Source: Ascidia mentula (Eukaryota > Chordata > Ascidiacea > Phlebobranchia > Ascidiidae). Taken from it: a stretch of DNA of 64,000 nucleotides. The notes under the pieces are model-generated. The model had not been told where the DNA came from. It searched no databases and worked only from the letters and a program-made list of their open reading frames with translations. Position 1 is the stretch's first letter, and every line of letters begins with the position of its first letter. This document shows positions 1 through 10,800 of the stretch, piece by piece. The stretch lies in the NCBI GenBank assembly GCA_947561715.1, contig OX387201.1, positions 8,368,001 through 8,432,000 on the forward strand. Reading direction: 5' to 3'. Position numbers and translations under genes: made by a program.

Positions 1-1034
1 CCCTGTGTGTTTCCCTCGACATCTTTCAATGCAATAGTCGTGAATTCCCCCAAACTACATCCCTCTGTATCTTTTCTTTCACTCCCAAATGGTTTATTAT
101 CATACAGTTTTTGTGCTTATCTCTAGTATCCTAAAAAAGCAAAACCGTCAGCAATCCTACTACTATATGGGACAACCATCTTTCAGGTTGATATTGGTAT
201 GAAATGTTGGAAGTTGAGGCTTTCAGCTTTACAATAATTTATTTATTGGCGAATGATTGTGTGCCCCAATTGTTTTTCCATCACCTTCAAGTGTGTGCTT
301 CAGAAACGTTTCTGAATCAGACGGTATGTTTGCTATAGTTTTGCGTGTCATAAATAGCAGTGTTCCTTGCACACAATCTACATAGTCTCTTGGCACTACG
401 GTATATGTGGCTAACAAATTGTACATAAAACTATTGAGTGTAAATAGATTCCCAGCTCTTGGTAGACCTGAACTTTACATTCATTGTTCTGTGTTAACAA
501 TAGAATTGCATGATTGCACGAATATCTGGCTTTTTTCATGCATTTGCAACGTTTGACGGCTCTGCATCAGTTTTGAACAATTCTCATTCAATATGCCCTG
601 GCAAACAATAAATAGCACACAGGCTTTGAAAATTGGTTTTGTTACTCTTTGAAGGCAGGTTTCAGGCCAAGTTGATTTAAAATCATGTAGATATATTTAA
701 TTTATTGATTGGATAATACAAGTGGCAGCTGAAAATTCAATCTTGTTTTTATAGTACACAATGTCACATTTGTACAGTAAAATTACACAAAACAATAGTG
801 CAATTGATACATGGTTTTAAGCACAGAATGAATACACTCCAGTGGTTTCGACTTACACAATGCCCCATGATATACAAGCAAAACAAATCAAAGGCTGTTC
901 TTGGCTAAGTTGCATAAATTCAGTGAAACTACACATAGGGCATAGCGAACTCAATTGACTTGCTAGATTGTTGTGAATGTGTTCCTGCTTTGGTCCAAGA
1001 AAGCAAAGCTACAAGCAGTGATTAGTGTGCAATC
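1..1034. other. Non-coding flank, likely 3' UTR of the drebrin-like gene and beyond
   Basis: No exon with family similarity or good splice borders was seen. Part of it is probably the 3' untranslated region of the minus-strand drebrin-like gene, which stops at 1035. AATAAA-type poly(A) signals on the minus strand lie near 701-706 and 242-247. An open frame at 229-426 on the minus strand has no recognisable domain. Confidence 0.5.
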
Positions 1035-1423
1035 TCACATCATTTCCACATAATTGGCTGGGAACAGACCATAGGAGCCGTCTTTCTGCAGCACACCTCT
1101 CCACCAACCCTCGTCTATCTGTTCAATCTCCGTGATAATGTCATCAGGGTCAAAGGTCAACTCACCTTCCTCTTCTGTAACATTAAAAGACAATTTAGTA
1201 GTCAGCCACATAGAGTGCTCGAACTGATACAAGAGAACAACAGATACCTGCTTGATAGTCATACAGAGCTCGCGCGGAAAGACCTCCACCAGGTACATCA
1301 GTATAAGCTTGGAATAAAACATTTTGTTTAATTTATGATACAAGCAAACATTTTGCCAACCATAGTTTGGGAGACCACAATCTGTAAGTATTACATTATC
1401 TGATTGCCTGGTGTGGCTGTCAT

Positions 1424-1465
<42 letters not shown>

Positions 1466-4400
1466 AAATTCCGTTTCGACTGGTATTTGGCAGTTAAAAA
1501 AATCTTTATTCTGCAAATGAATACTTATACCATCATACTGGTTCCCATCTGCATAAGCTGGTTCAGACTGTTGAGCTGGCTCTGGTGCCGCTTCGTATGC
1601 ATTTTCCTCATAATCTTCTTGTGGTGGTGCCTTGTAATATGAGGATGGTTGAGTAGTTGGTTCCTCTGCTATTTCATATGCCTGTTCAGGCTGCTGAGTT
1701 GGTTCGGGTTGGTTGGTTGGTTCTGGTTGGTAGGTTGGTTCTGGTTGATAGGTTGGTTCTGGTTGATAGGTTGGTTCTGGTTGATAGGATGGTTCTGGTT
1801 GGTATGTGGTTGGTGGTGGCTGGTATGGTGGTTCTGGTTGGTATGTAGTTAGTGGTGGCTGGTCCTGTTTCACCTCTGGTTGTTCACTAATGCTGGATGT
1901 TCTTGAACCACTTGAGCTATATTTTCTGAAACATAAACATTGACCTTTATTTTCCTAAAAAATATCACAGATGAAATGGACAATCGCCAGTAGAAACCAC
2001 ATATTTGTTGTACAAAATGTAAAAACAATTCCAAGGCATAAGTGGTATATATTGCTTATATTATATGACTTTTATATGACATGTATTGGTGTGATTGGGC
2101 GTATGATGATATAAACAATAATTCTTTGCCAGAAAGTAACAGATAATCTATAAAGCTGTAACTACCACTTGTTTTTAACAGATAAGAAATTGATCTGTGA
2201 TAAAAACAAGATGCTCAGGTCAGTTTACAAAATTCAAGTAACATTAAATTTATGGTTAGGTATAGAATCTTTTACCTGACTGGTGGTGGAGCACTTGCTT
2301 CCTTTTCCCTCTGGGCCCAAATATTACGAGGGTTGGAGGATCGCTGGCTTATCATGCTTTCTGCTTCCTATATAATTTGCAAATTTAAAGTAAGGCTATT
2401 CTCAGAACAAAACCAGCAGGCCTATATATATCGATTGGCTTAATAATCTAATTGTTGGTATAAGCTCAGGAAACAAAAAGTAGTATTAGATACTCATGGA
2501 GAGTAAGTTTTTAATGTTATTTGGCTGTGAAGAGAATTTTTCATTGTAGAATCACTTGGGTATGTTCAATGGACTGTGATCTCCTTGCTCTTCTTATATC
2601 CTGAAGTGATTTTTCTTGATCCTTCTCTTGCTTTTCCTATGCAACATGATTTTTTCACACTACAAATCTTCAGAGACAAAATAAATATCAGGTTTCATTT
2701 ATACTTACATAAGAAATAATTATCCGAAGCTCAATTTTACAAACTTCATATGTTGCAAGGAGAAGGAAAATTTCATAAAAACCACAGTAATTAGTCTACT
2801 CTGCTTGGTGGTAGATATGGATCTGTCTATACTGGTCAGGTATCCAAAATTACTCACAAAGAGTGGCAGACAATTAGCATCAGTATGATTTTTTATTATT
2901 AAGTATACAGAAATATTAATTTGCATTCTCTAATCGTCTGCCACCCTTCATGAGTAATTTTGGATACACTATTAATAAAGCAGTACAGTAGTTGTAATAT
3001 ACCCAGACTTCTTTCTCTTTTCTTTTTCGATCCGATTCATCATCTGCGAGTTTTTGTGCCTTTAGTTTGTCAGCAATGTCCCTTTCTCTCTGTTTTACCA
3101 ATCGGTTTCTTTCTTCCTCCGACCTTTAATCAAACACAAACTTTAATTTGCACAGTGAGTTAATTATCAGGAACAGAAGATCAAATAAGGGAACAGTTAC
3201 CCCATGGATGCCAGGCAAATGCTAAAATTGTGACAATTGTAAAGAAATGATTCTGGGTAATTGATACATGAGTTTTTCTGTGCTTACACATTTAATTTAA
3301 TATAAAGCAGTTTGCCAAACAAAAATTTCAATTCAAAAGTACTTCAAAAAATGGTTCATACTGGTGATGCACGAAATGACATTTATTTTTATTTGACCTG
3401 AACTGAATATTCAGCAACTTTTGCAGCCGAATAAACCGAAACTAATTCAGCCAAATAAAGCGAAACTAATTTTGGTATCTCTTTAAATGCAATAAATTTA
3501 AACAAAACATGTATAAACTGAATGGTATCTACTATCATCCAACCTTTTATCAGCATTTAAAGAAAAACCTTGATGTTACAATTTACCAAGCAGGTTACAA
3601 TAAATGTGAGCAACAACTCAACACTATATTTTTTTGACATTTGATTTTCATTCCTGCGTTAATAAAAAAAATCAATAGGAACATAATATACCTTTGGTAC
3701 AGTTTGAACAATAATTTCAACACTTGCTAATTTATGTGTCTGGCTGATACATGCATAAAAAAATTATCAGTTTTAGTCAAATTTTGCCCGAATAATGTTA
3801 AAAACCTTAGTTTTGGTCGAATAAAGTCGACAAACCGAACTTTCAGTGCATCCCTAGTACATAAATGTACCTCTTTTCCTGTTCACGCATGGCAAGAACT
3901 TCTTCCTTTTTCTTGGCCATAGCTTTCTTTTTATCATCATCTCTCCTTTGGTCTTCCTCTTTCTAGTTTTTTTTGGTAAAATTTGTTTAAAAATTACTTT
4001 AAGTCCATGTACACACATATTGCATCACCAACTCAAAGAAAAATGGAATAATAACTCAACAAAAAAAAAAGGAACAATCAATAGGTTGTCAAACACCCTA
4101 TAAATACCTGGACTTGCATCCAGAACTGATCGTTTCTGGTTGATTTTATTTCCTGCTCAGGGTTGGTTCGCTTATAAACTGATCCCTGCATGCATTTCAA
4201 TACAGATAGCAATCAAATCAATCAAAATAATAAAAAAAAAGAAATATATAAATATATTACCAATTTCAGATTTTCACACAAAATTTGAAGTGAAAAATTG
4301 TAAACATAATGAAACAACAAACAGAAGAGTAAAATATACAAAATCAAAGTCACAGTGGGCACATTATGCCTGGGTCCATCAAAAAAGTGACTGGAAATTT

Positions 4401-5980
4401 GTTTGAGTAATTAGTGGCAATAGCGATCTCCATATTGCCTTGATAAATAAATTCACACCAGTGTTTAAAAATTATTGCACATAAAAATCATGCATATTCA
4501 TAGCTACCATAGATCAAATGAGCAAACTTTCACCCTTGAAAAAACACTAGTTAAAACATCAGCTCACAAAAAACACTGCAATTTGTAAATTAATTTTGTG
4601 TTGATGTCATGGTAGCAACTTTTACACATATGTGAAACATAATATTTTATATTTTTTTTGCTAGAAGGCTTAAGTTTATTATGCCTAGTAGTGTCAGAAA
4701 CAAAACGTGAAACGTAATCTTATCAATATCTGTTGTAAACCACTGGCCTTTATCTGTGTTTTCTACGGATAACATAGTAAACAAACAAAAGTGTACCGCA
4801 GGCTATTCCTTTGCTAAAAATTGTTTATTTACGTGTCAGGAGCAAATTAAATAAAAATGTCCTACCACCGCTGCTGGCTGGTCTGTGGTTTCTTGTGGAG
4901 CAACATATGCAAAGTTGGATGTTGACTTTTTGACCTGACGCATGATTTCTTCTGGAGTGACATCATCATCATTGCGAGCATAAATTACAAAATGACTGCC
5001 CTGCAAATATAGATTGCATTTTTATTAAAAAGGCAATTCACATTTAGTGTTATATTTGTGGTAGAACCTGCACAATGCAAATGGCTAAAAGAACAAAATA
5101 AAAAAACAGCATTTTTGCATAAATTCCTTTTGCATAAATACCTTAAAAAATCTTGTGATATCTTTAACATGATTGGCACATGCACCCTTCCGTGTTGCTG
5201 GCACTCCATCTCCCTGCTGCAAACACCAACAAATTGGGAGATTTACACATTAACATGGGATTAATATTCTTTAACTTACCCAGACAATAATCATAAATTT
5301 CTTCATATTAGTGTTTGGATCATTTACTCTAACAAAGGCATACATGATTTTTCCACTGTTAAACTCAGACTCCAATTCATCCAGTCCTTCATCTTTAAAG
5401 AATAAAAATAACATTGCCTACTTTTATTTCTTTCACAACCTAATATTCGTATGTATCAAAATTTACCTCCCGTTTCCTGAACTTTTAACTCATTTTGGTT
5501 TCCTACATATGTAAACAGTGCCCTAGAGTTAAAGAAAAAACATTGGCATAATATTATAATTTTTATACATGTTTATATAAGTGCAAAATTAGTTGGTTCT
5601 CGTCATTTTAGTGTATCAGTGTAGCATAACTTTCTTTCCCATTGCGACAGGAAAAGTTAATTTATGGAATGAAATTAACCAATGAGATAAGCACTATAAA
5701 TTAAAAAAAACATTAGACAATCTTTAAAAAAACAACAAAAGTGAACAAACTATTTTTATGTACATACAATAGCTGAACAAATAGTGAAAAGTTTCAGTTT
5801 AAATAAATTTACCAATGAACCAAATACAAAATAGAACATCCAGAAATGAAAGTTGGGAAAGAAGTAAACACAGAAGTGAAACTAAATGAAATCTTACCAG
5901 TCCGTGTCTGTCTTGTCATTTATCACATCATTGTATGCAGCCAGCAACTCCTGCTTGTGTGCAAAAAAGCTGACACTCAT
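1035..5980 (-). CDS. DBNL: Drebrin-like protein (mAbp1/DBNL homologue), 13 exons, about 506 aa
   Basis: F-actin-binding adaptor that links the actin cytoskeleton to endocytosis and dynamin-type partners. Exons in transcript order: 5898-5980, 5467-5522, 5280-5392, 5142-5216, 4866-5000, 4108-4185, 3871-3962, 3003-3123, 2556-2636, 2276-2367, 1531-1925, 1248-1307, 1035-1174; phases agree throughout. The first five exons encode an ADF-H domain ([29 protein letters not shown] are typical mAbp1 blocks). Next come a VGSVYKRTN motif, a charged E/K/R-rich coiled-coil stretch, an [10 protein letters not shown] segment, a Pro/Gln/Tyr-rich linker with tandem YQPEPT hexapeptides, and a C-terminal SH3 domain ([24 protein letters not shown]). 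Length resembles vertebrate DBNL. Exon 9 uses a weak donor (GTGATT). An acceptor-like TTTTCTTACAG about 30 bases before the ATG could be a 5' UTR intron or a spliced-leader acceptor. A hAT-like MITE sits in the intron between 3123 and 3871. Confidence 0.93.
1428..1458. repeat. (TA)n microsatellite
   Basis: About 15 uninterrupted TA units in a drebrin-like intron, immediately downstream of the donor of the repeat-bearing exon. It is likely length-polymorphic. Confidence 0.95.
1670..1862 (-). repeat. Coding 18-bp minisatellite (YQPEPT repeats)
   Basis: In-frame tandem 18-bp units inside the long exon of the drebrin-like gene encode consecutive [17 protein letters not shown] hexapeptides. Four neighbouring units are nearly identical at the DNA level, which points to recent expansion. 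The opposite strand shows a W/L/V-rich open frame that is only the shadow of this repeat. Confidence 0.9.
3362..3856. mobile_element. hAT-like MITE, copy 1
   Basis: A 495-bp non-coding insertion in a drebrin-like intron. Its ends form terminal inverted repeats of the hAT style: the left end contains TGATGCACGAAA, and the right end read in reverse is TAGGGATGCACTGAAA. The flanking octamers GTTCATAC (3354-3361) and GTACATAA (3857-3864) match at 6 of 8 bases, as expected for an old 8-bp target duplication. Internal CCGAATAAACCGAAAC and TTTAAACAAAACAT blocks recur in a second copy near 14 kb. There is no transposase frame. Confidence 0.7.
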
Positions 5981-6313
5981 TTCAGCGTTCAGTAAAGTAT
6001 TAAACTTCCTGTAAGAAAATTTGCAGCATTTAAAACTTACAAAGTACCACAACTGGCTGAACCACCAAGAACTGATATGCTATAATAATAAAATGATTTA
6101 AATTTTGGCTCAAAACTACTGTAAACTTAAAACATTTTGCATTTTAACATACAAGGTCACTGTAATACCATGACAAATCAAATTGTTGCAATATATGAAC
6201 TATTTACTATTACTTCGGTTTTATTACTAGAGTTTTATTATGTTCGGTTTTCTAAACAAACAAAAAATAATTTCCTATAGAAGGGCGATAAAAGTTACAA
6301 AAAAAATTGATGA

Positions 6314-6991
6314 TTAAAAGTTTTCAGCACTTTGTCTTAAAACTCTTTTCTCTTCTTCGACAAACATTTTTTCTCTATTAGACTGTCCCATATTTCTTTT
6401 GCGCTTCTCTTTATCTCTGAAAGTTTCTACTTTCTGATGCTTGACCTGGAAAGCAACCTTTTCGCCTGAAGTGTCAGTGTGTTGAAATCCTGCAAGATCG
6501 GAATCTAAGTCCTCCGGCCTTAGCCTTTTTGCAGGGCCTCCTTCGCTATTGTTTTTGTACATCTTCGACCAAGTAATCGCATGATCAACAATCTCCCTTG
6601 GGGGTTTCGGGACTTCCGGTTTTGGTTTTGGTGGAACTAATGTTTGGGGAAATTGTTTAACCAATGCTATATCTGGTTTCTTGTCCTTTGCACTTGATTT
6701 TATGTCAACTGTTGGTAAAGAATTTTCCCAAGGTTTGTACTCTTTGGGTGTCACATATGGAGCCTTTTTAACCATTCTATTCCAGTCCATTTCCCCACTG
6801 ATATGACTGGTTACAAACTCTGGTGTTTTTGCGGAAGCTAAAGCAGTCAAGGGCGGGGGAAGTGCACTATTGGCTTTTTCCTCACTGTTTACAACGTTTT
6901 CTTCACTGGCTGCATCATTTTCATCATCAGTAGATTGTTCCTCATCACTGCTGGCGACAGCAAAAAAAGACATTGGATCCGAGGCCATCAC
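6314..6991 (-). CDS. C1orf52 homologue (UPF0690), intronless, 225 aa
   Basis: Conserved animal protein of unknown biochemical function; the human relative is known mainly as a small acidic/basic, probably nuclear protein. Family blocks visible: DPMSFF at the N-terminus followed by an acidic serine run, MDWNRMVKKAP and PKEYKPWEN in the middle, then AITWSKMYKNN, and a C-terminal RDKEKRKRNMGQSNREK basic segment typical of the vertebrate proteins. A second Met lies directly after the first, so the start could be one codon later. It lies about 330 bp upstream of the drebrin-like start on the same strand. Two AATAAA signals (minus strand, near 6220-6239) follow its stop, so it probably has its own poly(A) site. 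Confidence 0.85.
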   Translation of the reverse strand: MMASDPMSFFAVASSDEEQSTDDENDAASEENVVNSEEKANSALPPPLTALASAKTPEFVTSHISGEMDWNRMVKKAPYVTPKEYKPWENSLPTVDIKSSAKDKKPDIALVKQFPQTLVPPKPKPEVPKPPREIVDHAITWSKMYKNNSEGGPAKRLRPEDLDSDLAGFQHTDTSGEKVAFQVKHQKVETFRDKEKRKRNMGQSNREKMFVEEEKRVLRQSAENF

Positions 6992-7874
6992 AGGAAAATT
7001 AAAAAATATTTGAGCTGCAGTAATAATATGAATCTAATCACGATCACCTAATTATTGAACAAATTCCTGTGACAAAGGGAATATTTTTTGTGCTAAGTGT
7101 TTTGTAACACCGACTTTTTTGTGCTCAGTAATGATAGGTTGTAAGGTAGCATACAATGTGACTCTGGATAATCGAAAGCCTAATAAATTTGTTTTAAATC
7201 TTTAACAAACATTTCCTACTACTTATCACATATACACACAGGCTACATGTTCTTTATACACAACATTTACTGATGTCTTTAGTCTCTTCCAGTACCACCA
7301 TGATGTTACAGTGACCAGCATTTAACTAACATATTTATTCATTTTGTACAGCCAGGCCTATACTGAATAGATAGCGACGTAACCTCTTTGCAAACTTCTT
7401 TCTTATGGTGAATAACGTCGTGGTTTTAACATCTGCGAAGATTCAAAACCGGAATGTCACTTCCTTATAAGTTGCAGATTTTGACTTGGAAACGCATCAC
7501 CGGTCACCACCCCCGCGCCTCGACACTTGTTTACAACCGCTCAACCGGGCCGTGGCCATAGAAATTCTTAAAACGAAACTTGGGTTTCGTGCCGGTAAAC
7601 ATGCCTAACTGATGTTTTTTACCAGCGTTGGTTAAAAATACTAAAATTTATAAAGCACGCCTACGTCGAACAGCCTAATTTTGTTTTTTAAAAAAACAAG
7701 CCTTTCTTTGGTCAAATCTCAAGGTTGAAACGAAAAACGAATGCAAAACCGAAACGAACAAATACAACGAATGTCAAACAAGAAAAAGCACGATCCTTTC
7801 ACGTCTGACCGCATGAAGAAATCGCCACATGCAATGTACATTCCACACCAAATGGTTTTTTTTATCCAAACTCG
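6992..7874. other. Intergenic: C1orf52 promoter side and SOX 3' flank
   Basis: No coding exon supported. The first part is AT-rich. From about 7.37 kb the sequence becomes CpG-rich and stays so through the SOX gene. An 85-codon plus-strand frame (7741-7998) overlaps the SOX last exon and is taken as chance. Confidence 0.5.
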
Positions 7875-10800
7875 CTACAGCGAAGTCTCGGTCGAAGAAG
7901 CGACATCGGGCTGCAAAAGTTCTCCGACGCCAGGCAGTGTGGAGGTTGCCTTCGGGCCCCTGTTAATAAAGGTCGTATCAATGCCCACAAGCGAATGAAG
8001 AAAACAACAAAACACTTACTTGTCTTGGGATGTTTTGGTCTGTTCAGCTGATTCATCTAAAAAGCAGAAAACAAGTGACATGGTGCTATTCGCACTTTGT
8101 AGACGAGCAAATTCTAACCTACCCGTTGCAAGTCCGTTGTCTGTTTGTTCGCCAATGCAGGTCGACGTCGGCACAACGTTTGCCACAGGGGGCTGTTGGG
8201 CCAACATTCCATCCATTTCCCTATACAGTGTATACGGTAAGTTCAGTTTGACATGACCCCGAAATACACAAAAAGTCACATTAGTGAAATATAAATTTCT
8301 TCATAAGCTTTTCATCTTTCGCCTTCCAAGTTCTCGTGTTTGAAACAGTGACTACGTTACAGTAAATTAAAATTGGTCCTGTTAAAATTGATAAACTACC
8401 AAAAACTAGAGCAATTTGTGGAAACACGCTGAACCCGTGCGACACATCGTTCAAACAGATCCCAACCTGGCAAAAGCCGAAGATTGTGCTGGTCTCTGTA
8501 CGGCCACTGATTCTGGTGCGTGATAAAACGATCCTTGCTGTTGAACCACCGAACCAGGCATTTGATGAGCAGCAGTGTGCATTCCACCAACCCCATGAAC
8601 CTGATGCAAAAACAGGCTTGTTACAAATCACCTAAATATGTTTATTCGGGATTTTTACAAATAAGGAAAAAAACGATCCATTGACTATATTGTTGTAAAT
8701 TTATGCCGTAAGGCGTTCGTACCTTTACAGCAGCGCTGCGGCGGTTGCGAATGGTTTTTAAAATGTGTACAGTGTATAAGACACAGGTAAATTAAAAAAT
8801 TTCCTCAACCTACTTACGTTTGCTTCCAGTCTTTTAAGACCATTTACAAATACCAACGAAGTAAAAAGTAGATTGTACAAATTGTGAGTTTTGAGGTTGT
8901 TTTTTTATTACCTTAGAGTGTGCCGGAACCGGATTTCCGATAAGCAGCGACGAATTGGGCCCGTTCTGAACAAAAACGGCCGGATTTGGTCCCGTAGCAC
9001 TTTGTCCCAAGGGTCCCCGATGGCTCATGTGAGGCTGAAGACGCATTGTACCTGAATGAAAACTATGGTTATTTACAAACTATGGTTACACGATGTAATT
9101 GTATGCCAGGGCGCGGAGACTATCACAGATTTTTTGGGAAAAGATGGCGTTCACGCGCAATGACAAATAAAGTATGTTAAAACACAACACAGTATTTATT
9201 AACTACGTATTGGAATTTTGTAGCACTAGTTCTGACGTTCGCTATAATAACGCATAAAGTGAAAAATCTTGCTTCCGTAACGCAAAGAACAAGTCCATTA
9301 TTCTACTCTGCCAAACCGTATGAGTTACCGGGTGCCATTTGATGTTGGTTTATATACATGGCGTGCGGGTGTCCTCCCGCTTGAAGTTGTTGCACAGGAA
9401 TTCCAACACTGTGCGTCGTACCGGGGCCCGTCCCTGGTGCCTGGCCCACAACACTGCCATCCAGTGTTGGAAATACGAGCGTGCCGTTAGAGTGGCTGTA
9501 AGAGTTGAGGTAGCGGGAGATTCGCCCGCCTCTTGTGTTCTCTGTGACGGCATAAAGCCAGGTGGTGCCCTGTCCCAACCGTCTACGTTTCGGTCTCGGC
9601 TGGTATGTCCAATCTGGTAACAGAGAATTTTAGATATGCAGAAGTGCATACAGTTTGACAATATACACATGTCTGAACTATAGCTTCGTTTCGACAACAT
9701 AACAATTGCTATGGGTAAATTTACAAACATTAGTATACACCTTACAATGAAGGTGGTACCTTAATTATTGATTTAGTTATATACCTGGATGATCAAGCTT
9801 GTGTTGGCTTTTGATCTTTTCTGCTTGATCGAAATACGGTTTTTTTTGACCTGGCGTCATCGCATTCCATCGTTCACCCAGTCGTACACTGATGTCCGCG
9901 TTATTCAAACCTATTGAAAAAGTCCTTATTCGATTTTGTGTCAAATACGAAAAAGTATTCTATGGTTAACGTAACATGATAAATCATTGAAGAAACAATA
10001 ATACAGTATTTGATTAGCAACGGTTTAAGGTATATCTCACTTCTGCGTCATTAACATAATTATTTTTTAAACCCAATGATAGAAAATGGAATTAGGCTAA
10101 CTGATAAGGGCCCTTTGCTTTGGCAACGCAAACAATTACCGCATGGAAGTGTACCTAAACGTTCAAAATACCTGTGGTGAGTGTTTAGGACTGAAACTGC
10201 GACAAACTGATATCTTGGTCTAAATTTAAAATTATCTTTTTAACAACTGCCTCGCGTGGATTTTTTCTTCTAAATTTCAAACTTCTTAAATAGCAACCTG
10301 GGTTGTTTTTGGCGTACGACTGTCTTTTTTGTCTTGCCCACACCATGAAGGCGTTCATGGGCCTCTTGACTTTTTTCTGCTTGGGGTTCTTGCCTTCCCG
10401 CTTACGGTCTGAGGACTCGTCGTCATCGCTATCGTCTTGCCATTCTCTCTCCGGCTCTGGCATGTACGTCTCGTATGTGGCACCGGCCTATACAAGATAT
10501 ACGACTATCTGTGTGGTCACTGCTGTACAATGGGAAAAGATTCCTTTGGTCGACCAATGTCGACTTTTCGCTTCCTATGCTTTGTCAAACAAATTGAAAA
10601 TCAAACAAGAAAAAATTATCATTAGATTGCATAACGTTTATTCAATGTTCGGAATTTATCCGATTTTAAGTTCCAAAGCCATCAGTTATCAAAAACATGT
10701 CATGCTCTGTTAAAAATATGTTGAATAAAAAGAAACTTTTTATTCACAATTTGTTACTAATTAAGATAAGTCCCAAATATAAATTTTAGCATCCTACTGG

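Noticed and set aside
1649..1852. Tryptophan/leucine-rich plus-strand frames
   Set aside because: They are the antisense of the coding minisatellite in the drebrin-like gene.
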